This document shows, piece after piece, positions 33,018 to 42,412 of a stretch of DNA of 64,000 nucleotides (its first letter is position 1; every line of letters begins with the position of its first letter). The notes beneath the pieces are model-generated. The model saw only the letters and a list, made by a program, of their open reading frames with translations, did not search any database and was not told where the DNA came from. Position numbers and translations under genes: made by a program. This DNA is from Bacteroidetes bacterium UBA7662 (GTDB lineage: Bacteria > Bacteroidota > Bacteroidia > UBA7662): the NCBI GenBank assembly GCA_002483345.1, contig DLHS01000005.1, positions 30,044 through 94,043 on the forward strand, read 5' to 3'.

Positions 33018-33758
33018 TCAGTTTTCCGCAGCGATGGTCTCTTCTGTAAATTCTTCTGACCGTCTGGCAAAATTACGGTGCCATAAAAACAACGCCGGGG
33101 TATACAGAAAATAGGTAAATCCACCTGTAACCGATGCCCAGATAAAGCTGTAAGGGGTCATGATAAGCGTAACGCCAATGGAAATGAGGGGCACGGCAAA
33201 CATCAGTGCGGCCCTTTCGGCATGACAACGGGTGTAAAAGGACTCATAACTATTAAAGGAAAGTTCCTTTTTGAGTTTTGACGCCCTGTTGTAAAGCAGA
33301 AAGATGGTGAAATACAGGGCAAAGGCAATAAAACCGTAGTAAATCATCAGTGCAGGAACCTGATTGCCCTGTATACTCACCTGGATGTTGGTTTGAAAGA
33401 AAAAATTGGTCAGAAAAAGGGTGAGAAACCGAAGGGGGTATACATAAAAAATGACAAGCCCTATGAAGAGGGTATTGTACATAATCAGCCGGGCATCGGT
33501 CAGCCCATATACTTCCGAAAACCGCCGGTGCTCTTTCCAGATGAGGATCAGAAAGGTTATGCTGATCAGAAAGGCCGGGAGGGTTTTGGTGAAGGTCAGT
33601 AAATCGGCGAAAGAATTCGGATTGTTAAGATTAAAAATCAGCAAGGTGATGGCAATCCCAAAAACGGCGTCGGTAAGATTATCTAAACGGGAGGCAGTGG
33701 CACCACGGTAATCTATGCGCGGGTCGTGCGAACTACTTTGGTTAATGGCATTTCTCAT
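33018..33758 (-). CDS. TMEM175-like (DUF1211) membrane channel, 246 aa
   Basis: Integral membrane protein with about six hydrophobic segments and the family entrance motif RLDNLTDAVFGIAITLLIF near residues 24-42, corresponding to the RxxxFSDxxxAIxxTLLVL pore helix of lysosomal and bacterial TMEM175 potassium channels. The family motif usually reads FSD; here it is LTD, retaining the Asp. A potassium or proton leak role is likely. It is coupled to the downstream AraC gene. Confidence 0.88.
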   Translation of the reverse strand: MRNAINQSSSHDPRIDYRGATASRLDNLTDAVFGIAITLLIFNLNNPNSFADLLTFTKTLPAFLISITFLILIWKEHRRFSEVYGLTDARLIMYNTLFIGLVIFYVYPLRFLTLFLTNFFFQTNIQVSIQGNQVPALMIYYGFIAFALYFTIFLLYNRASKLKKELSFNSYESFYTRCHAERAALMFAVPLISIGVTLIMTPYSFIWASVTGGFTYFLYTPALFLWHRNFARRSEEFTEETIAAEN

Positions 33759-33950
33759 AAGGAGCAGCTGTGGTGGTTCGGGTTATTTCGAATGGTAATA
33801 TATAGCTGAAATCAGTCTGGTAAACCGTCCTGTCAGACTTATATGGCATGCGATGACCTGGATTGGGCCCTTATTTCCGTCAGGGCAGGCATCTGCACAG
33901 TTATTCCGGCTGCGGAAAGGCTCTTGAAAGACATCAAAACAAGCTGAAAG

Positions 33951-34805
33951 CTAGCAATCCGACACTATCTCATCCAGCATCCGTGTCCAGATAACATCTT
34001 TGAACCTGCTTTGAAAAAAACCGAAATGACCGATGTTTTTCTGATGCAGTGCTGCGGGAATCAGGTGTATTCTGTTGAGGCGGCTGTTTTGGTATCTGCC
34101 GGTCATCCAGTCGACCGCCGGCCGGGGGGCGAAGGCATCGTCTTCCACACTGAACGAGCTAAGGGGACCCTGGTAATTTTTGTAGAATAAGGTTTCTTCC
34201 GGAAGGTGGTCGAAGAGATAACCAGGACTCATACACCATTTGCGCCACTGCAGCGCCACTCCTTTCGGCAGATCTTCCATGCCACTGATTTTTTTGGAGG
34301 GCAGATACCCGAAAACAGCCAGGAGGAAAGGAAAGAGCAAGTGCCAGTTTGCCCACATCCGGAGACGATTCCAGCCTTTCCAGAATTTCCAGTAGCCTGT
34401 CTGTGCTGCTACCAGCAGAATTTTATCAGCCGCTACGGCCGATCTGGAAAGTCCGATGATTTGCCCGCCTATGCTGTGGCCTATCAAACAGCATTTTATG
34501 CCGGGAAACTGCTCCCGGGCGTAACAAACAACACTTTCAAGGTCGTGACTGCCCCAGGCAAGGGCCGAAGTGTCGAATTTCCGGAGAGAAGCCGTACGGG
34601 AATGGCCTATACCTGAATAATCGAAAGTAATGGCCACCATGCCCTGTTCGCCCAGAAAAGACGCAAATCGTGCATAATAGGCTTGTTTCACCCCGGTAGC
34701 AGAGGCAATTACCACCACTCTGGAGGGGTTTGCAGCCTCAAAAAGGGTGACCGCAAGCGGTTGGTTACTGGTAGACGGCAGGAAGATATGTCTCATGACA
34801 GGCAT
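33951..34805 (-). CDS. Alpha/beta hydrolase, 284 aa
   Basis: A serine hydrolase of the predicted alpha/beta hydrolase group (COG4757-like). Nucleophile elbow GHSIGGQ near residue 110, oxyanion region ASATGVKQAYY near 33-43, FDYSGIGHSR near 60, and a C-terminal HFGFF supplying the histidine. A proline- and tryptophan-rich insert (WKFWKGWNRLRMWANW) may form a lid. No substrate can be assigned. It starts 33 bp after the DUF1697 gene on the same strand. Confidence 0.9.
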   Translation of the reverse strand: MPVMRHIFLPSTSNQPLAVTLFEAANPSRVVVIASATGVKQAYYARFASFLGEQGMVAITFDYSGIGHSRTASLRKFDTSALAWGSHDLESVVCYAREQFPGIKCCLIGHSIGGQIIGLSRSAVAADKILLVAAQTGYWKFWKGWNRLRMWANWHLLFPFLLAVFGYLPSKKISGMEDLPKGVALQWRKWCMSPGYLFDHLPEETLFYKNYQGPLSSFSVEDDAFAPRPAVDWMTGRYQNSRLNRIHLIPAALHQKNIGHFGFFQSRFKDVIWTRMLDEIVSDC

Positions 34806-34838
34806 GGGTTGCCCCGGGAAGCAGTTGAAAATGCCATG

Positions 34839-35393
34839 TCAGGAATTCATTAAGGTGAGTACTTTGGTAGTGGTATTCCAGTTCCGGATGCTCATGTTTT
34901 TGTAAACCGGCATCAGTATTAATTTGCTGAGATAACTCTGCGTGGCCCTGCTGATAAGTCGCGAAAAATACAATACATCTTCTCCGGCATAAGCCGTATC
35001 TACTCCCTCCCGAACGGTGACACTTTGCATGGCCTCAGCCGGTAACAGCGGTTCTTTCAGAAAAATGACATCGTACCGGTACAAATCAGGAGCCTCCCCA
35101 AAGGCTTCGGGGGCTTTTCTGACCGCATTTTCGAGTTGTGCCCGGGTCACCAGTACAATCCTGGCCTTGAATGAAAACCGTTCGGATAAATGTTGTTCAA
35201 TCAGCGTTATGAGCTTTTGCCGGTTGGTTTCTGCTGAATCAAAAATCACATTGCCACTTTGAATGTAGGTAACCACTGCTGAAAAGCCCATCGCCTCAAA
35301 ACTGGCTTTCAGATCAACCATTCTGATGATGTTGTTTCCGCCCACATTGATACCCCTGAGAAGGGCCAGGTATTTATGCAGCGGTTGAGTCAT
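34839..35393 (-). CDS. DUF1697 family protein
   Basis: A cytosolic protein of about 184 residues with the family signature YLALLRGINVGGNNIIRM near the N-terminus and SGNVIFDS near residue 50. Its fold is related to a nucleotide-binding one in solved members; activity unknown. The start is taken at 35393 (MTQPLHKYLALLRG), the normal beginning, although the frame is open to 35426. The coding region overlaps no other gene. Confidence 0.9.
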   Translation of the reverse strand: MTQPLHKYLALLRGINVGGNNIIRMVDLKASFEAMGFSAVVTYIQSGNVIFDSAETNRQKLITLIEQHLSERFSFKARIVLVTRAQLENAVRKAPEAFGEAPDLYRYDVIFLKEPLLPAEAMQSVTVREGVDTAYAGEDVLYFSRLISRATQSYLSKLILMPVYKNMSIRNWNTTTKVLTLMNS

Positions 35394-35457
35394 GCCTGAA
35401 TATAGAAAAAGTCGCAAAATGAACAAAATACACCCACCCCGCTACCTGTCGTCTCCG

Positions 35458-37236
35458 TTAATCCGTTAGCCCCAGCATCTCCGACAGCCGCGCCTTCACC
35501 CCCTCCGCATCTAATCCAAGCTCCGCAAACAATTCCTCCTGTGAGCCCTGCTCAATAAATTTGTCCGGCAGGCCCATCTGGATGAGCTTACCCTCATACG
35601 CATGCTGCGCCAGCCATTCACCAATGGCAGAACCTGCTCCACCGGCCAGGCAGCCATCTTCCAGGGTAATGATGAGGGGTGTTTGAGCGGCTTCCATTAG
35701 CAAAACTTCATCAAGTGGCTTTACATATCGCAGGTCGATGTGGCCCACTTCCGGTATATTTTTTAGGGCTGCAGCCGCTGCATCAGCCATGGTACCTATG
35801 CTGATAAGGGTGGCTCTTTTCCCTTCCCGCAAACGTTCTCCCCGGCCCGGCGTCAGCTCGCGGAAATCCTGCTGCCAGTCGGCATCCTGTCCGTTGCCAC
35901 GGGGGTAGCGGATGGCCATGGGTAACGCACGATGCAGGGTGGCGGTATACAGCAGATTTCTCAGCTCCCGCTCATTTCTGGGGGCGGCTATAATCAGGTT
36001 GGGAATGAGCCGGAGATAGGCCAGATCGAATGCGCCGTGGTGGGTAGGGCCGTCGGCACCTACCAAACCACCCCGGTCGAGGCAAAACACCACCGGTAAT
36101 TGCTGGAGGGCCACGTCATGGATGAGCTGATCATAGGCCCGCTGCAAAAAAGTAGAATAGATGGCACAGAAAGGGATAAAGCCAGCTGCAGCCAAACCGG
36201 CGGCCAGGGTTACGGCATGTTGTTCGGCTATGCCCACATCGCGGCTTCGTTCCGGAAAGGCTGCCATCAGCCGGTTCATGCCTGAGCCGCTGGGCATGGC
36301 AGGTGTGATGCCATAAACTTTTTCATACCGGGTTGCCAGTTCAACCAGGGTAATGCCGAATACATCCTGGTATTTAGGGCCTTTGGGTTTATCCGTCACC
36401 GGGTGGAGGGTGCCGCTGATTTTATCGAACAGGCCGGGAGCATGCCATTTCACCTGATCCTGCTCCGCCTGTGGATACCCCTTTCCTTTGGTGGTTACGA
36501 TATGCAGTAGCTGCACGCCACCTTGCTGCCGGTAATTTTGAAAGACACGCAGAAGGGCTGGAATATCGTGACCATCTACCGGCCCCTGGTAATCAAGCCC
36601 GAGTTGTTCAAACCAGTTTTTCCCCAGGCCTTTACCCACCCGTAAATCGTGCAGATGGTGCAATAATCCACCCACATTCGGGTCTATCGACATGGCGTTG
36701 TCGTTTACAACCACCAGTAAATTCACGGCTTCCACGGCTGCCTGATTGAGGGCTTCGAAGGCCATACCTCCGGTAAGGGCGCCATCACCGATGACAGCGA
36801 TGTGATGGCGGTCGGTTTCTCCTTGCAGCTGTGCAGCCAGAGCCATCCCCAGCGCCGCACTGATGCTGGTTGAGGAATGCCCGGTGCCAAAGGCATCATA
36901 GTCACTTTCCGACCTTTTGGGGAAACCACTGATGCCGCCTTTCAACCGGTTGGTGTGAAAATTCTTCCGTCTGCCGGTCAGTATTTTATGACCATAAGCC
37001 TGATGGCCCACATCCCAGATCAACCGGTCATGGGGAGTATTAAAAGCATAATGCAGGGCAACGGTGAGTTCAACTACGCCCAGGCTGGCTCCCAGGTGAC
37101 CGCCATAAACTGAAACAGCATCCAGGATAAAATGTCTCAGCTCATCCGCAAGCACCGGCAGTTCGCCAGCCGTTAGTTTCCGCAAGTCCTGCGGTACCAC
37201 CACTTGTTCCAACAAAGGTCCAGGCTGGATAGGCAT
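35458..37236 (-). CDS. dxs: 1-deoxy-D-xylulose-5-phosphate synthase
   Basis: Condenses pyruvate and glyceraldehyde 3-phosphate in a thiamine-diphosphate-dependent reaction, the first step of the MEP isoprenoid pathway. Seen: GGHLGASLGVVELTVALH at 46-62, IWDVGHQAYGHKIL near 73-86, the TPP motif GDGALTGGMAFEALN at 150-164 with VVVNDN completing it, and the transketolase pyrimidine-binding part DVGIAEQHAVTLAAGLA. 592 residues, a little shorter than the common 620-640 but intact at both ends. Its ATG is two bases past the stop of the Ca2+/Na+ exchanger gene, so they form an operon. Isoprenoids made here would feed menaquinone. Confidence 0.97.
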   Translation of the reverse strand: MPIQPGPLLEQVVVPQDLRKLTAGELPVLADELRHFILDAVSVYGGHLGASLGVVELTVALHYAFNTPHDRLIWDVGHQAYGHKILTGRRKNFHTNRLKGGISGFPKRSESDYDAFGTGHSSTSISAALGMALAAQLQGETDRHHIAVIGDGALTGGMAFEALNQAAVEAVNLLVVVNDNAMSIDPNVGGLLHHLHDLRVGKGLGKNWFEQLGLDYQGPVDGHDIPALLRVFQNYRQQGGVQLLHIVTTKGKGYPQAEQDQVKWHAPGLFDKISGTLHPVTDKPKGPKYQDVFGITLVELATRYEKVYGITPAMPSGSGMNRLMAAFPERSRDVGIAEQHAVTLAAGLAAAGFIPFCAIYSTFLQRAYDQLIHDVALQQLPVVFCLDRGGLVGADGPTHHGAFDLAYLRLIPNLIIAAPRNERELRNLLYTATLHRALPMAIRYPRGNGQDADWQQDFRELTPGRGERLREGKRATLISIGTMADAAAAALKNIPEVGHIDLRYVKPLDEVLLMEAAQTPLIITLEDGCLAGGAGSAIGEWLAQHAYEGKLIQMGLPDKFIEQGSQEELFAELGLDAEGVKARLSEMLGLTD

Positions 37237-37237
37237 T

Positions 37238-38197
37238 TTAACCCCGGTTAATCAGGAAAAAGATGTAAACAATATAAATCGCTACAAACAAGGCACCTTT
37301 CCATCTGCCCAGTTCATGCCGCTTACCGACAAACATGAACAGGAAAAGCAACAGGCTTGCCCCTATGGTAGCAGCAAAATCGAAGCTTATCTCATTCCTG
37401 AAGGGCAGTGGGGTGATGGTAGCACTGGCGCCCAGAATCCAGAGTATGTTGAAGATGTTGGAGCCGACCACATTGCCGACAGCAATATCGGTTTCCTTTT
37501 TCCAGGCCGCCATGGCAGAGGTAGCCAGTTCCGGCAGCGAAGTACCCACTGCCACAATGGTAAGCCCGATGAGGGCCTCACTTACGCCCCAACTCCTGGC
37601 AAGAATCACGGCATTATCGACGCATAGTTTTCCGCCCCATCCCATGACTCCGATGCCTCCCAGAATAAGTAAAGCAGATTTCCACATGGGCATAGGGTCA
37701 AAATGTTCTTCGTAGGGTGCTCCTTTGTCTTTTTTAACCAGATCAAATATGTACCACATAAAACCGGCAAAAGCAACCAGCAGTATGATGCCGTCGCCCC
37801 GTCCGATGCGGGGTTTACCTGGCAGACTTTCAAAGCCGAAATAAGCCAGCAGCCCCAATAAAACAGCTGCAAAAAGGGATAACGGAATTTCTTTCCAGGT
37901 GGTATTCCGCTTTACCCGCAGCGGGAAAATCATGGCGGATATGCCCAGAATAAGCAATATGTTGGCAATATTGCTGCCTAATACATTGCCGATGGCAATA
38001 TCTGCATTGCCGTTAGCAGCTGCCATCATGCTTACCAGCAATTCCGGCATGGAGGTGCCGAAACTTACGATGGTCAGGCCTATCACAATATCAGGTACCT
38101 TGTAGGATTTGGCAAGGGCGGAGGCACCTTTCACCAGCCAGTCGGAACCCAAAATCAGGAATACAAAACCAACCAAAAGCAAGCCAAGTTCTAACAT
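37238..38197 (-). CDS. Sodium/calcium exchanger family (CaCA, YrbG-like), 319 aa
   Basis: Ten or so membrane segments arranged as two alpha-repeats: SFGTSMPELLVSMMAA with IAIGNVLGSNIANIL in the first half, and AVGTSLPELATSAMAA with IAVGNVVGSNIFNIL in the second. These are the ion-binding repeats of K+-independent Na/Ca antiporters. It is inner-membrane, exporting calcium. Coupled to dxs with a 1-base gap. No calcium-regulatory domain is present, as expected for the short bacterial form. Confidence 0.95.
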   Translation of the reverse strand: MLELGLLLVGFVFLILGSDWLVKGASALAKSYKVPDIVIGLTIVSFGTSMPELLVSMMAAANGNADIAIGNVLGSNIANILLILGISAMIFPLRVKRNTTWKEIPLSLFAAVLLGLLAYFGFESLPGKPRIGRGDGIILLVAFAGFMWYIFDLVKKDKGAPYEEHFDPMPMWKSALLILGGIGVMGWGGKLCVDNAVILARSWGVSEALIGLTIVAVGTSLPELATSAMAAWKKETDIAVGNVVGSNIFNILWILGASATITPLPFRNEISFDFAATIGASLLLFLFMFVGKRHELGRWKGALFVAIYIVYIFFLINRG

Positions 38198-38270
38198 AGG
38201 TAAAGTTTAAATCGGATAATAAAATTCAATGGGAACAGGGTGCAAATTAACGATAAAAAGCCGGACGATG

Positions 38271-38319
38271 GTGGGGAGTGGAGAGTGGAGGGTGGAGAGG
38301 GGAGAGTGGGGAGTGGGGA
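38271..38319. repeat. Heptamer array GTGGAGA/GTGGGGA, 7 units
   Basis: Seven tandem 7-bp units drawn from GTGGGGA, GTGGAGA, GTGGAGG and GGGGAGA, with no other bases. The array lies in the 198-bp gap between the RsmI-like and exchanger genes. The same heptamer, in the opposite orientation (ACTCTCC), forms an array at 43716-43747. The rest of the gap holds nothing recognisable. Confidence 0.9.
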
Positions 38320-38395
38320 GGTGAGCTATGGATTTTTGGGGAGGGATGATCAGATGAAAGATGAGTGATGCCAGGAGGGCCGGAACCTTGAACAT

Positions 38396-39103
38396 CTAAA
38401 CAGCAAACAAGGCGAATACTGCAGGTCTTTTGTGAAGATCCGGCACAGCCAGCTTCCATGCTTTGATTTTTTGAGAGACTATACTTTCTGACTCCCCTGT
38501 CAGATCAACTCCGATGCAGAGCCGGGTATCCGGATGGCAGCTTTGCAGCAGTGTTTCCAGCAGCTGGTTGTTGCGGTAAGGCGTTTCGATGAAAAGCTGT
38601 GTCATATTCCTGCGGCGGGATTCAGCTTCCAGCTCCAGTAACCTGTGTTTTCGGGCGTTTTTATCTACGGGCAAATAGCCCTGAAAGGCAAAACACTGCC
38701 CGTTGAAGCCGCTCCCCATCAGGGTCAGCAAAATGGAGGACGGGCCCGTCACGGGCACTACCTGTATACCTGATCGGTGCGCCTGTGCCACTACCAGTGC
38801 TCCGGGGTCAGCGATGGCTGCACAACCGGCATCCGACATCAGCCCGATGTCGTGGCCATCCAAAGCGGCTTGCAGATAGTGATTGGTTGCAGAGGCAGCA
38901 GTGTGCTCGTTCAGCAGGTGGAATTCCAGCGCGTCGATATTGATGCTGCGATCGAGTCGCTTCAGATAACGGCGGCTTATTTTTTCACTCTCTACGATAA
39001 AATGACGAAGTCTGGCCGCCAGTGGTGCCACACAGGCGGGTATCGAGGCCTCCAACGCATTGTCGGCCAGGGGGACGGGGAGGAGGTATAGTTTTCCGGT
39101 CAT
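38396..39103 (-). CDS. RsmI-like tetrapyrrole-methylase-fold SAM methyltransferase
   Basis: About 235 residues; the fold is that of RsmI, which 2'-O-methylates C1402 of 16S rRNA. Seen: LYLLPVPLADNALEASIP near the start, LMSDAGCAAIADPG near 90-103, and PVTGPSSILLTLMGSG near 116-131. The C-terminal region is shorter than that of E. coli RsmI (about 280 residues), and the YLPxK basic loop after FAFQGYLPVDKNARKH is present. It may be a second copy typical of the phylum. The start at 39103 forms an ATGA overlap with the transporter gene upstream, replacing a longer frame to 39127. Confidence 0.88.
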   Translation of the reverse strand: MTGKLYLLPVPLADNALEASIPACVAPLAARLRHFIVESEKISRRYLKRLDRSINIDALEFHLLNEHTAASATNHYLQAALDGHDIGLMSDAGCAAIADPGALVVAQAHRSGIQVVPVTGPSSILLTLMGSGFNGQCFAFQGYLPVDKNARKHRLLELEAESRRRNMTQLFIETPYRNNQLLETLLQSCHPDTRLCIGVDLTGESESIVSQKIKAWKLAVPDLHKRPAVFALFAV

Positions 39104-40002
39104 CGCCTGGTCAGTTGTTTGTACCACCGTCTTCGCAGTCTGTTAAGCCGGTATACGCCAATGCCGAAAAGAATGGCAGTGACAAAAGTGAAGCTGCCAT
39201 ATACCACTGCCACAAGGGCCATCGGCGCCGAAGCAAGCAGGGCTGAAGAAACGTAGATGGCTAATGAACTGTTCTGCAAACCTACTTCTATGCTGATGGT
39301 CATGCGGGAGGTGGGCCCCAGTCTGAACAACAATCCCAGAAGATAACCGCCTGCCATGCCTCCGAGGTTAAGCCAAAGGTTCGGCAGAACAAGGCTCATG
39401 AATTCATTGGCTACGTCGTTTTTGCCCTTTTGTTCAAAAAAGATGATTCCCAGAAAGGCAATGGCCAGCAGCGCTGGCATAATGTATCGCAAAGGTTTTT
39501 CAGCAATGTGGGCCCATGCAGGCCGGAAACGCCTGACCATAATCCCTGCAAAGGCCGGCACGATGGTCATCAGCGCCACTTCCCGCACGGTTTGCATCAC
39601 CGGAAGCTCAATGAGCGTAGCCTCTCCCATATACCGCTGCAAGGCAATGTTGGTGATAAAGGGAATCGTAAGCAGGGTAATCAGGCTGTTGATGCTTGTT
39701 AATGAAATCGACAAAGCAACATTGCCCCGAAGCAAATGGTTGAGCAGGCCGGCAGAAGCGCCACCCGGACAGGCGGCCACGATGACAAGTCCGACCTTAA
39801 AGGCGGGAGACAAGGTACTGTTGTCGGCAATCCAGAAGGCAAGCAGCGGAAGAAGGACCATTTGTGCCACCAGGCCAATGGTGATGGCTTTGGGGTAAAC
39901 GAAGATGTTTCTGAAACTTTGTAAGGTCAGCGACAGACCGACACCTGTCATGATGACTACCAGCGTAAGCGGCAGAAAAAGGGCTGAGAAGAAGTTTTCC
40001 AT
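39100..40002 (-). CDS. Bile acid:sodium symporter (BASS) family transporter, 300 aa
   Basis: Nine to ten membrane segments with the family pattern MTGVGLSLTLQSFRNIF near the N-terminus, ACPGGASAGLLNHLLRGNVALS near 78-99, and EVGLQNSSLAIYVSSALL in the last third. These correspond to the sodium-binding crossing helices of ASBT/BASS proteins. Substrate is unknown; bacterial members import small organic acids or bile-acid-like compounds. TGATG overlap with scpA and ATGA overlap with the RsmI-like gene show one operon. Confidence 0.94.
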   Translation of the reverse strand: MENFFSALFLPLTLVVIMTGVGLSLTLQSFRNIFVYPKAITIGLVAQMVLLPLLAFWIADNSTLSPAFKVGLVIVAACPGGASAGLLNHLLRGNVALSISLTSINSLITLLTIPFITNIALQRYMGEATLIELPVMQTVREVALMTIVPAFAGIMVRRFRPAWAHIAEKPLRYIMPALLAIAFLGIIFFEQKGKNDVANEFMSLVLPNLWLNLGGMAGGYLLGLLFRLGPTSRMTISIEVGLQNSSLAIYVSSALLASAPMALVAVVYGSFTFVTAILFGIGVYRLNRLRRRWYKQLTRR

Positions 40003-40745
40003 CAGGCCGGGACGCTTTTAGGAAGGAGATAAAAATTATTGTAACCCTCTCCCAGCCGGATGTCTAATTGTTGCAGTTGCAACAATTCCAGAAGGGCCAG
40101 AAAAGTGAAGATGGCTTTCATTTTATCGGGAAAAGCATTAAAAACCTCCTTGAAGGACACCTTTTTTTTGCCATATACGGTTTCAAGCAGATAGTTGCGC
40201 TGTGCTTCAATGGTATACGGATAACGGACTACCACGTGTTTGGGGGTGCTTTCCCTTTCTTCAAACCGGGTCAGGATTTTAGAGAAGGCTTTCATCAGTT
40301 GGTAAAGATCAACCGAAAGCAATTCCTGTTCCGCACCTGTTTCTTTCTGCAGGGTTTCCAGCTCGTTCCGGATATTGCCCCGCTTTTCACGTTGCAACTG
40401 ATTCGCTTCGAGTCCGGCCATTTCAGCCAGGACAGCCTTGTATTTTTTATATTCTATCAGCCGGGCCACCAGGTCTTCGCGGGGATCAATTTCATTGCCG
40501 GCCGCATCCAGTTCCTTGCGTGGCAGCAGCATTTTGGCTTTGATGCGCATCAAGGTGGCAGCTACCAGGATAAACTCACTTGCTACCTCCATATTCAGCT
40601 CCTGGAGCTGGTGGATGTAGTCCAGGAAATCGTTGGTGATACCGGCAATGGGAATGTCGTAAATATCGAGTTCGTCCCGTTCGATAAAGAACAGGAGCAG
40701 GTCAAAAGGACCTTCAAACTGATGTAATTTGATCTCGAAAGACAT
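40002..40745 (-). CDS. scpA: Segregation and condensation protein A
   Basis: 247-residue kleisin that bridges the SMC heads of the chromosome-condensing complex with ScpB. The family N-terminus FEGPFDLLLFFIERDELDIYDIPI and the C-terminal winged-helix part (IFTFLALLELLQLQQLDIRL) are intact. The middle is charged and helical. It starts the TGATG/ATGA-linked set with the BASS transporter and the RsmI-like gene. SMC and ScpB are not in the window. Confidence 0.97.
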   Translation of the reverse strand: MSFEIKLHQFEGPFDLLLFFIERDELDIYDIPIAGITNDFLDYIHQLQELNMEVASEFILVAATLMRIKAKMLLPRKELDAAGNEIDPREDLVARLIEYKKYKAVLAEMAGLEANQLQREKRGNIRNELETLQKETGAEQELLSVDLYQLMKAFSKILTRFEERESTPKHVVVRYPYTIEAQRNYLLETVYGKKKVSFKEVFNAFPDKMKAIFTFLALLELLQLQQLDIRLGEGYNNFYLLPKSVPA

Positions 40746-40837
40746 AGAAAACTTACACAGCGAAGGTGCTGTTTTTTACTGAAATTTTCGGGAAAAAGCT
40801 TTGAAGAGAAATGGAAGTTGAAAAGTGTTACAACGCT

Positions 40838-41068
40838 TTAATAGTTGATGCCGCGTTTCAGCAGCTCTTCTTCCGACCATTCATTCGCCTGCAAAATCCT
40901 GTCTTTGTAGCTCATTTCTTTGATATTCGGCAATTCAAGCCGGCGAAGCTGACGGGGTGTCAACTGGCCTTCCTTTTCTGTATCGGCAACCAGTTTGTCG
41001 ACCAGCCTTTCAACTCTGGCAAGCCTTTCGGGATTGAGTTTATTGAGTTTTTCGAATAAATCTGCCAT
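40838..41068 (-). CDS. Small charged protein of unknown function, 76 aa
   Basis: Family not recognised. A highly charged, mostly helical protein (MADLFEKLNKLNPERLARVE then LVDKLVADTEKEGQL) with a proline at position 38 separating two helical halves, ending LLKRGINY. No cysteines or membrane segments. It lies between an M16-like gene (63 bp upstream on the same strand) and scpA (92 bp downstream), so it could be a small part of the same transcription unit or an antitoxin-like regulator. Interpretation beyond this is not supported. Confidence 0.65.
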   Translation of the reverse strand: MADLFEKLNKLNPERLARVERLVDKLVADTEKEGQLTPRQLRRLELPNIKEMSYKDRILQANEWSEEELLKRGINY

Positions 41069-41131
41069 GGCTTAGATAGTTTAATCAGAAATATAGGCAG
41101 AAATCGGCTTTTTAAATAGTTTATCCTCGGG

Positions 41132-42412
41132 TTAACCTCCTGCCACGATGGTCACCATACTTTCCGGATCGAGGTAGGCGACGGCCAGTTCACGCAGTTT
41201 TTCAGGACGAATCTGCTGAACGGTCTGCAGATACTTTTGGTAATAATCGTAATCAAGCCCGAAATGATGTATGTCGCGAAAGCGATCTGCGAGGGCAAAC
41301 GCGCCATCAAAACTACTCATATAGACCCCTTGCAGGTATTGACGTACCGTGTCCAGCTCTTCGGTTGGAATCAGGGCAGTACGCAGCTGGTGGATCTCGT
41401 GGTGAATTTCCTGCAGGGCAGCTTCCGACACCTCTTTACCAACTTCCGTGGCGATGGTGAACACGGCATCATGCTCATAACTGGCAATGGCAGAGCCAAT
41501 ACCATAAGTATAGCCCTTGTCTTCACGGATATTGCTCATCAGTCGTGAACCAAAGTACCCGCCGAGTACGGTATTCAGCACTTTCAGACCATGATAATCC
41601 GGGTGGGTTTTACCGACCATCCGTTTACCGAGTCGCAAACCATGCTGGATAGCATCGGCCTTGGGGATATGTACCCTGCCCGTCTGGCTGAGGGCGGTAA
41701 AGGGTCTGGGTTCCCAGGGAATATGGGTTGCGGGGATATTTTTCAACAGTTTTTCCAGCAAGGGGAGGGCAGCATCTGTGTTTTTACCGCAAACCCCCAC
41801 GCTCAGTCTGTCTTTTACATAAAAATCCCGGTGAAAGGCTGCCAGGTGTTTCCTTTCCAGGGCAGCATAGGCGGCATCGTTGCTGCTGCGGCCATAAGGG
41901 TGTTCGGAGCCAAAGAGTGCCGCATTAAAGCCTCTTCTCGCCAGGAAGGCTACTTTTTCCTGTTCTACCAGCAACTGCTGCCGGAGGTTGCGGAGGGTGG
42001 TATGGAGCTCCTCTTCAGGAAAAGCAGGTTCAAAAACCAGCTCAAACAGTACGGGCAGCAGTGTTTCTGCTTGTTTGCTCAGACAGTACAAACTCACGCC
42101 GCTGCGGTCGGCTGAACTCTCATATTGAAGATAGGCACCGTAAAAATCAAAAAAATCGGCCAGGGCCTTCCCATTCCTTCGTTTACTGCCTTCCTGCAAC
42201 ATTCTATTGGTGAGAGAAGCCGAGAGCTGCCGGCTTTCCTGCCAGCTACCGGCAGCGAATTCAAGGTCGATGCGAAGGACATCCTGATCACCTGCCTCCA
42301 GTACAAAAACGGGTACCTCCGAAAGCTGGTGTGTAACAGGAGCCTGTATGGTAAATGCCTTAAAATCCTGCAAAGCAGGGGCTGTAGTGCGGTCGGTAGT
42401 ATTATTCAGCAT
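41132..42412 (-). CDS. M16-family protein lacking catalytic motif (M16 partner subunit)
   Basis: About 426 residues. The fold is that of M16 (pitrilysin) peptidases: SASLTNRMLQEGSKRRNGKALADFFDFYGAYLQYES in the N-terminal domain, plus a closing ALADRFRDIHHFGLDYDYY. No HxxEH motif is present where it would occur, so it is inactive and probably pairs with the neighbouring catalytic subunit, as in mitochondrial processing peptidase. The start at 42412 (MLNNTTDR) overlaps the stop of the upstream gene by 11 bp. A longer frame to 42550 lies inside the catalytic gene. Confidence 0.9.
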   Translation of the reverse strand: MLNNTTDRTTAPALQDFKAFTIQAPVTHQLSEVPVFVLEAGDQDVLRIDLEFAAGSWQESRQLSASLTNRMLQEGSKRRNGKALADFFDFYGAYLQYESSADRSGVSLYCLSKQAETLLPVLFELVFEPAFPEEELHTTLRNLRQQLLVEQEKVAFLARRGFNAALFGSEHPYGRSSNDAAYAALERKHLAAFHRDFYVKDRLSVGVCGKNTDAALPLLEKLLKNIPATHIPWEPRPFTALSQTGRVHIPKADAIQHGLRLGKRMVGKTHPDYHGLKVLNTVLGGYFGSRLMSNIREDKGYTYGIGSAIASYEHDAVFTIATEVGKEVSEAALQEIHHEIHQLRTALIPTEELDTVRQYLQGVYMSSFDGAFALADRFRDIHHFGLDYDYYQKYLQTVQQIRPEKLRELAVAYLDPESMVTIVAGG

